In this document: one piece after another, positions 48,836-60,948 of the stretch | Numbering within the stretch: position 1 is the stretch's first letter | How the letters are laid out: every line of letters begins with the position of its first letter | From: Mycolicibacter heraklionensis | GTDB lineage: Bacteria; Actinomycetota; Actinomycetes; Mycobacteriales; Mycobacteriaceae | Direction: 5' to 3' | Assembly (NCBI GenBank): GCA_001673575.1 | Contig: LZME01000135.1 | Span: forward strand, 24,087 to 88,086 | Length of the DNA: 64,000 nt | Program-made: the position numbers and the translations under genes | The notes under the pieces: generated by a model | Database searches by the model: none | What the model saw: the letters and a program-made list of their open reading frames with translations, nothing else | What the model was told of the DNA's origin: nothing

Positions 48836-49927
48836 ATGAAACGACTGGTCGCCGGAGCTCTCGCGGTGTTGCTGGCCGGGTCGGCTGGTGGGTTGAGTGC
48901 AAGTACCGCGACCGCGGCCCCGGCACGTCCCCTCGATACCCCCGGGATCGCACCCGTACCGACACCGCCGCCGGTGGGCGATGCGTCGAATGTCGATGTC
49001 ATCTATGCGGTGGGCGGTGCCCGACCGCCCGGCATCCCATGGGCGGACTACACCCGGCGTGCCGGTTCCGGCTATTTCCCGAACAAGAAGCGGGAAATCA
49101 TCGACTACCCGGCGGGTGCCATGTTTCGTTGGGTTCCCACCATGTTCGCTCCCGACGCCAAGCGCGACAACGTAACCGTGTCCGCAGCGGTCGACGCGGC
49201 CGCCGACAACCTCGATGCGGTGATTCGCCGCGGCACCCAGCCGGCCAGCGTCATCGGTTTGTCGCAGGGCACCATGGCGCTGGACAAGGAGCAGGTCCGG
49301 CTCGCCAACGACCCCGCCGCACCGCCAGCAGACATGTTGCAGTTCACGACAATCGGCTCACCCATGGGCAAGCACGCTTTCGGGAAGAGCTTTCTTTCCG
49401 GACTCTTTGCGCCGGGCAGCCGGCTGCCTCTCGAGGACTACGACATGCCGCCGGAGGTGGAGAGCCAATACGACACCAATCGGATTGTCGCCGCCTATGA
49501 CGGCATGGCCGACTTCCCCGACCGGCCCGACAATCTGTGGTCCGTCGCCAACGCCCTGCTCGGTGCCGCGATCGTGCATACGCCGTCCGCATTCACCACT
49601 CCTGCCGACGTGCCCCCGCAGAACATCCGTTCCACCATTAATTCCCGCAACGCCACCACAACGACGTATCTGATTCCCATCAACCACCTGCCGTTGACGA
49701 TGCCGCTGCGCTTCCTGGGTATGCCAGACGACGTGGTGGATCAGCTCGACGGCTTCCTCCAGCCGCAGGTCGACGCCGGCTACTCCCGCAACGACGACCC
49801 GGCGACCCGGCCGATCTCAGTCCACCCGGCCGGCATGAACGTGGTGGAGGTTCTGGGACCGGAGACCAGCAGCGCCGTCGATGACACCGTCGGCAAGCTT
49901 CGCAGCTTCTTCAATTTCACCGGCTGA
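48836..49927 (+). CDS. Chp-type PE-PPE-domain acyltransferase/hydrolase
   Basis: About 363 residues from ATG 48836, preceded by AGGGG. The signal peptide MKRLVAGALAVLLAGSAGGL ends near ASTATAAPA. The PE-PPE alpha/beta-hydrolase domain has VIYAVGGARPPG, YPAGAMF, the nucleophile GLSQGTMALD (Ser about 147 of the mature frame) and HPAGMN near the C-terminus for the His. Homologues Chp1 and Chp2 acylate trehalose lipids during SL-1 and PAT assembly. Convergent with mmpL, 9 bp apart, the arrangement of chp1-mmpL8. Only distantly related to the three PE-PPE paralogues at 21-29 kb. Confidence 0.85.
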   Translation: MKRLVAGALAVLLAGSAGGLSASTATAAPARPLDTPGIAPVPTPPPVGDASNVDVIYAVGGARPPGIPWADYTRRAGSGYFPNKKREIIDYPAGAMFRWVPTMFAPDAKRDNVTVSAAVDAAADNLDAVIRRGTQPASVIGLSQGTMALDKEQVRLANDPAAPPADMLQFTTIGSPMGKHAFGKSFLSGLFAPGSRLPLEDYDMPPEVESQYDTNRIVAAYDGMADFPDRPDNLWSVANALLGAAIVHTPSAFTTPADVPPQNIRSTINSRNATTTTYLIPINHLPLTMPLRFLGMPDDVVDQLDGFLQPQVDAGYSRNDDPATRPISVHPAGMNVVEVLGPETSSAVDDTVGKLRSFFNFTG

Positions 49928-49936
49928 CGCACGGCG

Positions 49937-52900
49937 TCAGGCGTCGGCCACCGTCTCGATCACGTCGCCCTTGGCGGTGCCCCGTTTCGGATCGTCTGGC
50001 CGGGGCTGTAGCCACGGACGCGCGGGCCACCAATTGGCCCGTCCCAGCAGCGCGGCCGCGGCGGGCACGGTGATACTGCGCACCACAAAGGTGTCGACGA
50101 GGATGCCGGCGCCGATCACAAAGCCGCCCTGCACGACGGCCCCCACACTGGCGAACAGCAGTCCGAACATGGCGGAGGCGAAGATAAGGCCCGCAGCGGT
50201 GATCACCGCACCGGTTGACCCGACCGTGCGAATAACGCTGGTGCGCACGCCCAGCGGTGACTCGTCGCGCAACCGGGAAGCGAGCAGCATGTTGTAGTCG
50301 GCTCCCACCGCCACCAGCACCACAAACGCCAAACCTGGCACGCTCCAATGCAGTTGCTGCCCCAATATGACCTGGAAGACCAGAGCACCCAGCCCGATCG
50401 CCGACAGGTAGGAGATGATCACCGAGCCCACCAGATAGATCGGGGCGATGACCGAGCGCAGCAGGGCGGTCAAAATCAGCAGCACCACCAGCGTCGTCAA
50501 GACGACGATCAGCCGGATGTCCCGGTCGTAGTAATCGCGAATATCGCGCAGTGTGACCGGGTAACCCGAGATCGAGATCGAGGCATCCGCCAATACGGTA
50601 TTGGGTTGCGCCGCTTGGGCGGTCGCGAGGATCGTGTTGACCTGGTCCATGGCTTTGGTGCTGAACGGATCTTCATCGGTTTGGATGAAATACCGCACCG
50701 AATGCCCGTCGGGCGAGACGAAGGTGTGGGCCAGCTCCTTGAATTCCTCCGTGGCCAGCACCTGTCGGGGCACATTGAATCCCGCCATCGACGGTTCGGA
50801 AGCGTCGTGGCCCATCGTCATGAGAAAGGCCGACGCGGTGTCCAGGCCCAGCCCCAACTCCTTGGTCTGGTCGACCAGCAGCTGCACCCCGTCGGCCACC
50901 TGACGGCCGGCGCTGGCGAGCTCGTTGGTGCCGCTCTGCATCTCGATGATCTTCCGCTGCACCCGACGAGGATTGTCGAATCCCAGCGCATGCAGAGACT
51001 GCGAGGCTGACTGTAACGAGCGGCTGAGCCCGTTGACCGCCGACGACAGCGTCTGCGAGGGCTGCGCCGACTGCAGCTGACGAAACAGGCTGGAGATTTC
51101 ATCGAGAGTGCCTGCGGCACGGGCGTTTTGTAGCTTGTGGAACTCGGCGCGCGCCGTCCCGCAGATCGGATTGGCGTCGCATGTCGGGCTGGCATCGAGG
51201 GACTCGGTGACCGGATCGACCCAGTCGAAGCTGGACGCGAGTCCTGCGAAGGTCACCTGAAGGGCATCGCCGAGCGCCCGGATACTGTTGACCAGCTTTG
51301 TAGCCTGGTCGATTTCACCGAACGTCTTGGTGCCCCCGAACTGCGTCTGCAGATACGCCAACGCGTCGACCAGACTGCGCACGCTGCCAAGCGACTGGCT
51401 GACCTGGGTGTTCAGATCTCCGAGGCCGTTTGCCAACTTCCTGGAGCCCGTGGTCAGCCGGTTGAGGTCGCTATCGCGCTCAGCGATCAAGCCCGCGGCC
51501 TCACCCAGCTGGCCCCCGACCTCACCGGCTTGATAAGTGGCCCTGGCTTCCTCGAGGGACTGACCACTTGGTCGGGTAACACCGCGGACGGCGGCCACAC
51601 CCGGGATCTGGCTGATCCGTTGCGCCATCTGCTCCATGTCGGCAAGAGCCCGCGGCGTACGCAGATCGTTGGGCGACTGAACCAGCAGGTACTCGGGGAT
51701 CGTCTGGTTCACCGGGAAGTGCCGGTCCAGCGCCGCGTACCCCACGGAGCTGTCCACGGAATCCGGCAACTGTTTGCGGTCGTCGTAGTTGAACCGGATC
51801 AGCCCGGCGGCACTGCCTAACGCCAGCAACAGCGCCAGGCTCCCGACCAGATACGTCCTGGGGCGCCGCACGATTCGCACCCCGGTCCGGCGCCAGAACC
51901 GCGCAGCGCGTTCGGGGCGTGGTGCCACCCATCCGCGCGGCCCGGCCAGCGTCAGAATGGCCGGAAGCAACGTCACCGCCGCCAAGAACGCCACCGCGAT
52001 CCCGATCGCCAGCACCGGGCCGACCGTGGCGAACACCCCCAGTTTGGCAAAGCCCATCCCCAGCAGGGTGATGGCAACGGTGGCCGCAGATGCGGCAATC
52101 ACCTTGCCGATCGATGCCAGGGCCCGCTGCACGGCGCGCCGGCAGTCCTCGTCAGTACCGGATCCCATCCGGATGTAGTCGTGATAGCGGCTGACCAGGA
52201 AGACGACGTAATCGGTTCCCACGCCGGCGATCAAGGCGCTGAGCATCACGATGGCCTGGTTGGAGACGGCCATTCCGGTCAGCAGTGACGCGGTCGCGAC
52301 TGCCGCCTGCGCGGCCACCATCGATACGCCGATGGTGATCAGGGGCAACAACATGGTGAGCGGGTTGCGGTAGATGATGCCCAGAATGAACAGCAGCAGG
52401 ACACCGATCGCCAGCTCGATCGCGAACCGGTCCCGCGCTCCGGCATCGGTCAGGTCGGCGACCGTGGCCGCTGGGCCGGTGACGTCGGCGGTCAGCGTCG
52501 ACCCGGCAACGGTCTCCTTGACGATCTCGGCGACTCGGACGTATGCCGCGTAGGCCTCCGGGGTTCCCAAGTCCCCCGCCAGCCCGACCGGCAGGATCCA
52601 CGCTTTGCCGTCGCTGCTGACGAGCACCTCACGCAGCGCCGGGGTGGTGTGAAAGTCCTGCAGCATCACCACGTCTTCGGTATCAAGACGCAGCCGGTCC
52701 ACCAACGCGCGGTAGACCTTCTCATCGGCTCGATCCAAGCCCGCCTCATCGGTGAGCAGAACGGTCAGCACGTTCTCCGAGCCGTCCTCGTCAAACGCGG
52801 CGGACACCTTGGCGGCGGCCTCGACCGACGGGGCGTCGGCGGGCAGCACCGCGACAGGATGTCGCTGCGCCATATCCGTCAGCGACGGCGCGAACAGCGG

Positions 52901-52954
52901 CAGCAGCACGACCAGTAGCGCCCAGAAGCCGATCACCGGCCACGGGCGCCGCAC
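49937..52954 (-). CDS. MmpL8/MmpL10-like RND lipid transporter
   Basis: 1005 residues from GTG 52954. Twelve-helix RND layout: helix 1 ([15 protein letters not shown]), a first periplasmic domain, helices 2-6 with the proton-relay block [17 protein letters not shown], a large second periplasmic domain (about 390-770) predicted partly coiled, then helices 7-12 with [18 protein letters not shown]. The [12 protein letters not shown] and YNYDDRK blocks match MmpL8. MmpL8 continues upstream of RRPW with VFPRLGRLIV, and here the frame also continues (IFSRLGDFV) back to an ATC at 52981 with GGAGGT 6 nt before it. The true start may therefore be that ATC. It exports the acylated glycolipid. Confidence 0.92.
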   Translation of the reverse strand: MRRPWPVIGFWALLVVLLPLFAPSLTDMAQRHPVAVLPADAPSVEAAAKVSAAFDEDGSENVLTVLLTDEAGLDRADEKVYRALVDRLRLDTEDVVMLQDFHTTPALREVLVSSDGKAWILPVGLAGDLGTPEAYAAYVRVAEIVKETVAGSTLTADVTGPAATVADLTDAGARDRFAIELAIGVLLLFILGIIYRNPLTMLLPLITIGVSMVAAQAAVATASLLTGMAVSNQAIVMLSALIAGVGTDYVVFLVSRYHDYIRMGSGTDEDCRRAVQRALASIGKVIAASAATVAITLLGMGFAKLGVFATVGPVLAIGIAVAFLAAVTLLPAILTLAGPRGWVAPRPERAARFWRRTGVRIVRRPRTYLVGSLALLLALGSAAGLIRFNYDDRKQLPDSVDSSVGYAALDRHFPVNQTIPEYLLVQSPNDLRTPRALADMEQMAQRISQIPGVAAVRGVTRPSGQSLEEARATYQAGEVGGQLGEAAGLIAERDSDLNRLTTGSRKLANGLGDLNTQVSQSLGSVRSLVDALAYLQTQFGGTKTFGEIDQATKLVNSIRALGDALQVTFAGLASSFDWVDPVTESLDASPTCDANPICGTARAEFHKLQNARAAGTLDEISSLFRQLQSAQPSQTLSSAVNGLSRSLQSASQSLHALGFDNPRRVQRKIIEMQSGTNELASAGRQVADGVQLLVDQTKELGLGLDTASAFLMTMGHDASEPSMAGFNVPRQVLATEEFKELAHTFVSPDGHSVRYFIQTDEDPFSTKAMDQVNTILATAQAAQPNTVLADASISISGYPVTLRDIRDYYDRDIRLIVVLTTLVVLLILTALLRSVIAPIYLVGSVIISYLSAIGLGALVFQVILGQQLHWSVPGLAFVVLVAVGADYNMLLASRLRDESPLGVRTSVIRTVGSTGAVITAAGLIFASAMFGLLFASVGAVVQGGFVIGAGILVDTFVVRSITVPAAAALLGRANWWPARPWLQPRPDDPKRGTAKGDVIETVADA

Positions 52955-53038
52955 GACGAAGTCGCCTAGCCGGCTGAAGATGGGTTCACCTCCGGCGGCG
53001 GTTGCTGGGCGTGCATGTCGCAGCGAATGAAGCTGGGC

Positions 53039-54454
53039 TCATGCGACCTTTTCCCCGCGGCCCTGCTCGGCGATCCGCTCAAAGACGGACTTCAACAACG
53101 CCAGGTAGCGCGCGACCGATTCGTGGGCCTCCGGGTTGTCCGGGAACACCGCGGTGACCGCGGTCTCCTCCTGCACCCGAATCACATAGAGCGACATCTG
53201 ATACGAGTAGCGGCCGTCGCTGTAGACGCCGATGTTCAGGTCGTCCAGGCCTGCCGCGATCAGCGCCGACAGCGGCGCGGCCCCGGCGTCCAGGAAGTTG
53301 ACGACGGGAAAATTCGGTGGCGGTTTGCCCAGGCTGGGGACCAGTTCCCTCACCCGCTGATAGGGCACGTCCGCCAGGCTTCTACCGGAATCGAAAGAAA
53401 CCTGCGCGGCCTTGGCGGCTTCCGCAAACGAAGACTCACCGATGGGGACGGTGATCGGAATCAGGCCGGTGAACCAGCCCAGGGTGAGGTCATCGTCCGG
53501 GGATCTGCGGGTGTCCCGCGGGGTGAGTCCGTAGTAGGTCGCATCGCCGGTCAACTCCTGCTGCGCCAAGCCGCAGCACGCCAACACGCCACCGATGAAA
53601 CGGGCGCTCGCGTCGGTGCAGGCCGACTCGAAATCGACGGTCTGCTTTTCATCCAGCATGGTGGCGGTGACCATGGCCGCCGGGCACGGCTGCGTCGGGT
53701 CACCGAGCGGCAGCGGGAAACCCGGCAGGCTGTCGTCGTTGCTTTCGGCGAAGCTTCGCCATGCCTGAATCTCGGGTGAATCTTGGGTGAGCGCTGAGGT
53801 GAACTCGTGCTGACGGACACAGAACTCGCTGTAATTTCCCGCCGGGGGCAACTCCAGCGGCGCCCCGCCGGCCACCAGCGCGTTGTACATGAAATAGAGC
53901 TCCATCAACGTCACCCCGGCGACCGCCGCGTCCACATGCACGTGATCGATGCTGGCGAAGAACGTGAAGTGGCTCTTGCCCTGAATGATCCCGAACCGGA
54001 AGCAGTCCCACTGCAACGGATCGGGCGTCTGCGTCAACAGTTCGCGCACCTGGGGCAGCGTCAATTCGCGGTGATCGACCGGGACGAACGCGATATCGGC
54101 CGCGTCATCAATGACGTGGCGAATGAGTCCTCCGTCGTCGGCGTGCTCGAACCAGCTGCGGTAGGTCTCGTGCCGCCGTACATGCGCATTGATGATGTAG
54201 TCGATGGCACGGCGGTCGCAGCGGCCCGCCATGTCGCAACTGAGCACCATCAGGCGCGAGTAGTCGAGTCCGACGGCAGTCTGGTCGATGTAGCCACGAA
54301 TGTGTTGTTCCTGCATGTAGCTGGCCGGCACGGCGTTGACCGGCGCCCGTCGCGCTGCGGCCAGCGCAGCATCCGACGGCTGCCACACCACAGTGGGACC
54401 GGCTTCGGGTTCCCAGTCCGCCAACGTCCCCAACGCCAATGGCCCTACACGCAA
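53039..54454 (-). CDS. PapA-family acyltransferase
   Basis: About 471 residues, a condensation-domain acyltransferase like PapA1/PapA2/PapA3, which load acyl chains onto trehalose. The catalytic HxxxD is in ASIDHVHVDAAVAG. Other family blocks: RLMVLSCDMAGRCDRRAID, HVRRHETYRSWFEH, WDCFRFGI, FCVRQHEFTSAL and NIGVYSDGRYSYQMSLYVI. Start taken as TTG 54454, which follows GAGGAG by 6 nt and gives the PapA-like N-terminus (RVGPLALGTL); GTG 54484 would add ten residues. 69 bp after pks; its stop lies 57 bp upstream of the likely mmpL start. Confidence 0.88.
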   Translation of the reverse strand: MRVGPLALGTLADWEPEAGPTVVWQPSDAALAAARRAPVNAVPASYMQEQHIRGYIDQTAVGLDYSRLMVLSCDMAGRCDRRAIDYIINAHVRRHETYRSWFEHADDGGLIRHVIDDAADIAFVPVDHRELTLPQVRELLTQTPDPLQWDCFRFGIIQGKSHFTFFASIDHVHVDAAVAGVTLMELYFMYNALVAGGAPLELPPAGNYSEFCVRQHEFTSALTQDSPEIQAWRSFAESNDDSLPGFPLPLGDPTQPCPAAMVTATMLDEKQTVDFESACTDASARFIGGVLACCGLAQQELTGDATYYGLTPRDTRRSPDDDLTLGWFTGLIPITVPIGESSFAEAAKAAQVSFDSGRSLADVPYQRVRELVPSLGKPPPNFPVVNFLDAGAAPLSALIAAGLDDLNIGVYSDGRYSYQMSLYVIRVQEETAVTAVFPDNPEAHESVARYLALLKSVFERIAEQGRGEKVA

Positions 54455-54523
54455 CGTCTGCTCCTCTGCTCGGGCGAAAAACACTTCGGCTGGCGGCTCG
54501 GGACAGCGGCCGGCCGACTCAAA

Positions 54524-57500
54524 CTACCTACCACCGGCAGAGTCCGCATGTTCTACACGAGCAGCCAGCTGATCGCACACATGCTGGGACAGTCCGCGCA
54601 CCGTGGTGAGCTGGGCAGGGCCGACCCGGACCCCGGTCTCCGTTTCGATCCGGGTACGAAACTCCAAGCTAGCCAACGAATCAAGGCCGTATTCGGGGAG
54701 CGGCCGGTCCGCGTCAACGGTACGTCGCAACAGCAGGCTGATCTGGTCGGAGACCAAGCGCAGTATCGAGCCCAACCACTCGTCGCGCGGGAGTTCCTTC
54801 AGCTCGGCAAGGAACCTCTGCGCGTCGGGACTACTTCGGCGCACCGGCCGGAACGCTTCGGCAAACGGGCTACGGTGCGCCAACGCCGTCAACCACGGTG
54901 CACGGGTGATTGGCGCGTATCCGGCCCAGGCGCGTCCATAGCTCAGCAACGCGCGGAAGGCGCGGGCGGCCTCGGCGGAAGTGATCGCAGCGTGCACTCC
55001 GTCCGCGGGGACAGCAGAGCTGCCGGTGTCGGCCCATGACCCCCAACCGATGACGGTGGCCGGCAAGCCGTGGGCCTGGCGCCAGCGTCCGAACGCGTCC
55101 AACCAACTGTCGGCTGCCGCAGCGGCACCCTGGCCCGGCGACCCGATCAGCGCCGCCGTTGAGGAGAACGCACAGAACCAGTCCAACGATTGTGCGGCGG
55201 CCGCTTCTTGCAACGACTGGTGCAGGTTCCACGCGCCGTAGACCTTCGGCGCCCAGCAACGGTCGACGAGGTGTCCGGTGATCTCGGTCAACGGTGCTTC
55301 GCCCGCCGCGGCAACCGCATGCAGTACACCGCGCACCGGCAACCCGGACGCCGTCGCAGCTGCCACCAGCCGGCTGGCCGTCTCCGGCTCCGAGATATCG
55401 CCGCATTCCACCTGAATATCGGTGCCCAGCGCACGCAACCGCTCGATAGCCCGTTGCGCTTCGCTGTCCGGTGCCGAAGCGCCGCTCAGCACGATGCGGC
55501 CACAACCCGCTGCGGCCATCTCCGCGGCCAGGTACAACCCGGCTCCACCGGTGCCACCGGTGACGATGTAGGCGCCATCGGCCCGGAAAAGCTGGGCCTG
55601 GGCCGGTGGCACCACCGCTACCGTGCTGCCGGTCTGCGGCAGGTCCAGCAAAACCGTTGCCGCGCAGCCCTCGCCGTCAGCCATGCCCAGGGCGATGGAA
55701 GCGTCCAGCAAGGGGTAATGCGTGGTCGGCGGCTGCGGAAGTCTGCCGTCAGCCGCATTTCGGTAAACGGTGCACAGCAATCGCTGGACCGTTTCTGGAT
55801 GGCTGTGCGCCAGCAAGGCCAAGTCAACGACGTGCAGCGACAGATTGCGACGGAAGGGGAACAACCCCAGCCGGCTGTCACCGTAGACGTCCTGCTTGCC
55901 CAACTCGATGAACCGACCACCGAAGCTCAACAGTTCGATTCCGACGCGCTGCGCCACCCCGGACAGCGAGTTGAGCACCACGTCAACACCGTAACCGTCT
56001 GTGTCCTGGCGTATCCGATCGGCGAACTCCAGATTGCTGGAGTCATAGACGTGCTCAATACCCATGTCGTGCAACAGTTGCCGCCGCCGCGGGCTGTCTG
56101 CTGTGGCGAAGATCTGGCAACCGGCCGCCCGCGCGATTGCGATCGCGGCCTGACCGACGCCGCCGGTTGCGCAATGGATCAGCACCTTGTCGTCGGACGT
56201 GATACGCGCTAGGTCATGCAGCCCGTACCAGGCGGTGACGTATGCGGTCGGCCACGCGGCGGCGTCGGTCAGAGGCAGTTCCGCCGGCAGGGTGGCCACC
56301 AGCCGGGCATCGCAGGTGATGAACGTGCTCCAGCAGCCGTCGAGAGAAATCCCGCCGACCTGGTCGCCCACTCGGTGGCCGGTGACATCCGGGCCCACGG
56401 CCGTCACCACGCCCGCGAAATCGGCGCCCAACTGCTGCGAGTGTGGCTCTCCGGCGGAGTACTCGACGGGAGACGCCGCGGCCCAATTGACTCCGGCGAC
56501 CGTCACCGCAACTTCGATCTGACCGCTGCCCGGCACAATTCGGGGGTGGGCGACTGCTTCCCACGATTCGGGCTCGGTCGGGTCGTTGCGCTGCAGGCGC
56601 AGGCAGCCTTGACCGTGCTCGACCACGACGGTGCGCCGATCGGCTGGGCCGAGCGGGCCGGGGCGCAGCCGCGCGGTGTACCAATCACCGTCACGCCAAG
56701 CGGTCTCGTCCTCGTCAGACCCGCCCTGGAGTTGCGCCGCAAGGCGCGCGGCCAAGGCCTCGTCGTGTTCGGCGGCACCGCCGTCGACGTCGATCTGGGT
56801 GAGCTTCAAGTGCGGATACTCCGAGTCGATGACCCGTATCAGTCCCCGCAGGCCGGCCTGTTCCAGGTTGGGGCGGTCCCCCGGTCGCACGGTGGCGGCG
56901 TCCCTGGTCACCACGTACAACCGCGGTGACTCCCCGGGTAGCGCCACCATCTGCCGCACGACGTCCAACAGATAAGCCACGAAGTCGCGGCCGCGCTGAG
57001 CGGGGTTGGCAGCCTCGAGCACTGGCGGGGTGACCACAACAATCCCGGCGCGACCATCGAGCGCTCCGTTCAGGACCGCGGCCACATCGCCGCGCCCGAC
57101 CGGCACCGAAACCGTGTCGGATTGTGTCCCTTCGCCATTGAGCGCCCCACCGAGGCGTCCGGCCAGGGTGTCTGTGGCGTCGGCCATGCTCAACAACAGC
57201 CAGCTTCCGGCATCCGTCGACGCTGCGGCCGGTTGATCGCGGCGCTCCCACTCGATGGTCAGCAGGCGCTCATCAAGAGTGCGCACATCGGACTCGATCT
57301 CCGACCGGCCGGCCGCGAAGTGCAGACCTTCGACGGTGAGCAACACATTGCCCGACTCGTCCATCAATTCCAGATCGGCCTCGCAGGCGTCGGCTCGCGC
57401 CGCCGTCACTGTGCTCAGGCAGTACCGCACTTCTCGGACCAAATGGTGGCGGCGCAGGCTGCGCACGCCAACCGGCCGCAGCAGTCCCCCGTCGCCGGCG

Positions 57501-60500
57501 CGCGGAACGTCGGGCCGCATGACAGCAGACATGATGCACGCTTCGAGGAGGGCCGGATGGATTTCATAGAGCCCCTGCTCAGGGCGGGCCGGCCCTGGCA
57601 GCGCGACTTCGGCCAACGCCGTCGCACCGATGGTGTGCCGGCCGTCGCCGACACGGACCGCTACCAGACCCGAGAAGGCCGGCCCGTATTGAATTCCGTT
57701 ACGTTCGGCCGTCTTTCGCAGTTCGGAACCGTCCACGCGGTCCTGGTGAGCTGCCAGCAACGCGGCGATATCGCGGACCGCTGGTTGGCGTACATCCGGC
57801 CGAGCCTGCAACACCGCGGTTGCGCAATCAACGCGGTCGCGCCCCTGATGGGTGTGCACCGCGAAGTCCAGGACGCCGGGTGCCACCACCACGGCCCCTG
57901 AGGACACCGATGTCCAGTCGTCGAGGGGCAGCATCTGTTCGAATCGGATGTCACGAATCTCGGTTGATTCGCCCAGACTGGCACGAGCGGCGGCCAAAGC
58001 CATCTCGCAGTAGGCGGCCCCGGGCAGGATGGCCATGTTGTGGACTCGGTGATCATCGAGCCACTGGTGCGCCACGATTCCGACTTCGCCTTGCCAGACG
58101 TGGCGTTCGGGCTCCTCCAGTAGGTGTACGTGCGCTCCCAACAACGGGTGCACGGCCCGGACCGCCGCCCCGCGCGGAGTGGCGTCTACGTCCTCCCTGC
58201 TGAATATCAGCTCGCGGTGGTTCCAGCTCGGCAGCGGTGCCTCTACCAAATTCCCCGACGGGTATTGCGCAGCGAAGTCCACGGCCGTTCCGGCGCTGTG
58301 CAGGTCAGCGACGAACCCGCGCAATCCTTTCCAGGACTCGCGCTCTCGGGAGATGGCGGCCAGCGCAGCGATCCCGATGTCGAGACTGCTGGCATTCTGC
58401 TCGAGAACCGCAGAGAGCCGCGAGTCCGACGCCAAGTCGCCGAACACCCGGTAGCCGTCCTTGATCGCCGCCTGCACAGCCGCTGCGAACCGCGCCATGT
58501 AACGCAGGTTGTCCGCCCAGTACTGGCCGTCGAATGACGGCCGGTCGCGTGGGGACCACAGCGTCGCGGAGTAGTACGGGATCTCGAGCTCAGTCGGCTT
58601 CAGGTCGGCGAGGACTTGAGCCAGTTCATTGACGACCGGTTCTACTTGTGGCGAGTGTGCGGCAACCGCGACCGCCAGCTCGCGGGCGGGCACTCCCTGT
58701 TGCTGCCAGTTGGCCACCAAGTCGCGAACGGCGTCTTGGTCGCCGCCAATAGTTGTCGACACCGGCGACTCGACCACGGCGAGCACCGCATCGGACACGT
58801 CACGAATGGAGAGCTCCGACAGCACTTGCTGCGCAGGCAGTTCCACGGTGGCCATGGCGCCGCTGCCGGCGATTCGCGATATCAACCGTGACCGGCGACA
58901 GGCGACGCGGACCCCGTCCTCCAGGGTGAGACCGCCGGCCACGACGGCCGCCGCCGCCTCGCCGAGCGAATGCCCGATGACGGCACCCGGCCGAACCCCG
59001 TGGGCCTTCATCGCTTCGGCCAGTGCGACCTGGATGGCAAAGTTCGTCGGCTGCACTCGTTCGACCTCGGTCGGCGGCAGCTCGGCAGCGATGGTTTCGG
59101 CGAGTGAGAAGCCGGACTCTTCGGCGACGACCGGCTCCATCTTCGCGATCACGGCCGCGAATTCCGGTTCTTCGGCGAGCAATGCCGCGATATTCGTCCA
59201 CTGGGGAGTCGCTTCGGAGAACACCCACACCGGCCCGAGGCCGTCGGATGCGATGGCCGGATGATAGGCCCAGTCATTGCCGGCGATTTCGCGCAGCGCC
59301 TCTGCGAGTTCACCGAAGTTGTTCGCCACCACGGCCGTTCGTATCGGCCGGTGTGAACGCCGCCGCGCCAGGGTGTAGCCGAGATCGGCGAGACCGGTGT
59401 CGGTCATCGCGGGGCTGTGTTCGTCGACCCAGTCCGCCAACCGGGCAGCCGTCACCCGCAGCTGGTCGGCGGAGGTCGCCGATATCGGGAAGAGCCGGTC
59501 GCCGTCTATCGCCGATTCGGTGGCGGCGTCCGGTACCGCAGACACAGGTGGTTGCTCGACGATGATGTGCACGTTGGTGCCAGACAGGCCATGCGACGAG
59601 ACCGCTGCCCGACGCGGACGGTCCGCCCTGGTCGGCCAGGTCGTGTTTTCCAGCGGCACAACCAGATTGGTCTCTAGCCCGGCCAGCTGGTCCGGCAGCC
59701 GGGTGAAATTCAAATGCTGCGGCACCGTGCCGTCCCGCAGTGCGAGTATCGCCTTCATCAGGCCCAGCGGCCCGGATGCCGACTGGCAGTGCCCGAAGTT
59801 GGTCTTGACCGACCCCAAGAAGCAGCGGTCGTCGGTGCCGTAGACCGCGGCGAGTCCGGCATACTCGGTCAGATCCGCGGCCGGGGATCCCAGACCATGT
59901 GCTTCAACCAGCTCCACCGTCGCGGCTTCGACGCCCGCAGTGGCCAACGCGGCCTGATACAGCGCGACCTGCGCCGACGTCGACGGCGCCTCGACCGTTC
60001 CGGTGCCGCCGTCCTGATTGGCGGCGCTGCCGCGCAGCACCGCCAGGATTCGGTCGTGATCGCGTAGCGCCTCGGGCAACCGCTTGAGAAGCAACACCAC
60101 GCAGCCTTCACCCGCGACGAATCCGTCGGCGGCGGCATCGAAGGCCCGGCATCGGCCGGTCGGGGACAACATGCCCTGCTGCGAGCCGGCAACCGATCTG
60201 CGGGGTTCGAGCATCACCGACACACCGCCTGCCAGGGCGAGCTCGCTTTCGCCGACCTGCAAGCTGCGGCACGCCTGGTGGACCGCCATCAGGCCCGAGG
60301 AACACGCCGTGTCCACCGTGACTGCCGGCCCGTGAAGTCCCAGGGCCTGCGACACCCGCGCGGAGGCGAAGCTGGTGTTCGTGGCGGTGAATCCGTAGGG
60401 ACCCTCCGCGGCGCCGTGCTCTGCGGACAGCAATTCGTAGTCGCTATGCGTCAGGCCGACGAAGACCCCGGTCTGCGATCGAGCCATGGCCGCCGGGTCG

Positions 60501-60856
60501 ATTCCGGCGTGCTCAACGGCCTCCCACGAGGTCTCCAGCAGCAGGCGGTGTTGCGGATCGACCGCGATGGCCTCCGGCTCGGTCATGCCGAAGAAGTCGG
60601 CATCGAACGCGCCGATGGTGTCCAGGAAGCCGCCCCAGCGTGATACCGACCGGCCCGGCGTGCCCGGTTCGGCCCCGTAATAGCTGTCGACATCCCACCG
60701 GTCGGCCGGTACTTCGTCGATGAAATCGGCACCGCGCAGCAAGGCGTCCCAGAACTGTTGCGGCGAATCGATGCCGCCGGGAAGCCGACAAGCCATCCCG
60801 ATAACGGCGACCGGTGAAGCGGACGGGCTGGAGGGGGGTGTGGGAGCGGTACTCAT
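54524..60856 (-). CDS. Mas/Pks2-type polyketide synthase (KS-AT-DH-ER-KR-ACP) with altered active sites
   Basis: 2110 residues, the usual length of Mas/Pks2 enzymes. KS has [16 protein letters not shown] and NFGHCQS. AT keeps [10 protein letters not shown] and VAAHSPQ, but the entry motif GxGxQW is replaced (VFSEATPQW) and the later PHP block is lost (ASDSRL). DH has [14 protein letters not shown], but the expected catalytic Asp in HPALLDA is Glu (HPALLEACI). ER has [14 protein letters not shown] keeps VTGGTGGAG, the Lys and FSSTAA, but the Tyr-x3-Asn of GAYAAANSW reads GAAAAADSW, so both residues are absent. ACP has GLDSL. Partner of the FAAL; makes or made the long acyl chain placed by PapA. 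Confidence 0.93.
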   Translation of the reverse strand: MSTAPTPPSSPSASPVAVIGMACRLPGGIDSPQQFWDALLRGADFIDEVPADRWDVDSYYGAEPGTPGRSVSRWGGFLDTIGAFDADFFGMTEPEAIAVDPQHRLLLETSWEAVEHAGIDPAAMARSQTGVFVGLTHSDYELLSAEHGAAEGPYGFTATNTSFASARVSQALGLHGPAVTVDTACSSGLMAVHQACRSLQVGESELALAGGVSVMLEPRRSVAGSQQGMLSPTGRCRAFDAAADGFVAGEGCVVLLLKRLPEALRDHDRILAVLRGSAANQDGGTGTVEAPSTSAQVALYQAALATAGVEAATVELVEAHGLGSPAADLTEYAGLAAVYGTDDRCFLGSVKTNFGHCQSASGPLGLMKAILALRDGTVPQHLNFTRLPDQLAGLETNLVVPLENTTWPTRADRPRRAAVSSHGLSGTNVHIIVEQPPVSAVPDAATESAIDGDRLFPISATSADQLRVTAARLADWVDEHSPAMTDTGLADLGYTLARRRSHRPIRTAVVANNFGELAEALREIAGNDWAYHPAIASDGLGPVWVFSEATPQWTNIAALLAEEPEFAAVIAKMEPVVAEESGFSLAETIAAELPPTEVERVQPTNFAIQVALAEAMKAHGVRPGAVIGHSLGEAAAAVVAGGLTLEDGVRVACRRSRLISRIAGSGAMATVELPAQQVLSELSIRDVSDAVLAVVESPVSTTIGGDQDAVRDLVANWQQQGVPARELAVAVAAHSPQVEPVVNELAQVLADLKPTELEIPYYSATLWSPRDRPSFDGQYWADNLRYMARFAAAVQAAIKDGYRVFGDLASDSRLSAVLEQNASSLDIGIAALAAISRERESWKGLRGFVADLHSAGTAVDFAAQYPSGNLVEAPLPSWNHRELIFSREDVDATPRGAAVRAVHPLLGAHVHLLEEPERHVWQGEVGIVAHQWLDDHRVHNMAILPGAAYCEMALAAARASLGESTEIRDIRFEQMLPLDDWTSVSSGAVVVAPGVLDFAVHTHQGRDRVDCATAVLQARPDVRQPAVRDIAALLAAHQDRVDGSELRKTAERNGIQYGPAFSGLVAVRVGDGRHTIGATALAEVALPGPARPEQGLYEIHPALLEACIMSAVMRPDVPRAGDGGLLRPVGVRSLRRHHLVREVRYCLSTVTAARADACEADLELMDESGNVLLTVEGLHFAAGRSEIESDVRTLDERLLTIEWERRDQPAAASTDAGSWLLLSMADATDTLAGRLGGALNGEGTQSDTVSVPVGRGDVAAVLNGALDGRAGIVVVTPPVLEAANPAQRGRDFVAYLLDVVRQMVALPGESPRLYVVTRDAATVRPGDRPNLEQAGLRGLIRVIDSEYPHLKLTQIDVDGGAAEHDEALAARLAAQLQGGSDEDETAWRDGDWYTARLRPGPLGPADRRTVVVEHGQGCLRLQRNDPTEPESWEAVAHPRIVPGSGQIEVAVTVAGVNWAAASPVEYSAGEPHSQQLGADFAGVVTAVGPDVTGHRVGDQVGGISLDGCWSTFITCDARLVATLPAELPLTDAAAWPTAYVTAWYGLHDLARITSDDKVLIHCATGGVGQAAIAIARAAGCQIFATADSPRRRQLLHDMGIEHVYDSSNLEFADRIRQDTDGYGVDVVLNSLSGVAQRVGIELLSFGGRFIELGKQDVYGDSRLGLFPFRRNLSLHVVDLALLAHSHPETVQRLLCTVYRNAADGRLPQPPTTHYPLLDASIALGMADGEGCAATVLLDLPQTGSTVAVVPPAQAQLFRADGAYIVTGGTGGAGLYLAAEMAAAGCGRIVLSGASAPDSEAQRAIERLRALGTDIQVECGDISEPETASRLVAAATASGLPVRGVLHAVAAAGEAPLTEITGHLVDRCWAPKVYGAWNLHQSLQEAAAAQSLDWFCAFSSTAALIGSPGQGAAAAADSWLDAFGRWRQAHGLPATVIGWGSWADTGSSAVPADGVHAAITSAEAARAFRALLSYGRAWAGYAPITRAPWLTALAHRSPFAEAFRPVRRSSPDAQRFLAELKELPRDEWLGSILRLVSDQISLLLRRTVDADRPLPEYGLDSLASLEFRTRIETETGVRVGPAQLTTVRGLSQHVCDQLAARVEHADSAGGR

Positions 60857-60902
60857 CGCGCTGGCGAGGTTACAGCAAGGTCACGACTGATTTGCGCCTG
60901 AG

Positions 60903-60937
60903 TAAACCACGGTTCCAATAAGAGGCCACTAAACCAC
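60903..60937 (-). promoter_or_regulatory. Direct repeats upstream of the polyketide synthase
   Basis: TAAACCAC occurs at 60903-60910 and 60930-60937, 27 bp start to start, in the 92-bp gap between the MFS gene and pks. On the leftward strand TAACCT lies 10 nt before the pks ATG and may be its -10; no ribosome site is visible. Confidence 0.35.
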
Positions 60938-60948
60938 TATTTGAGTCT

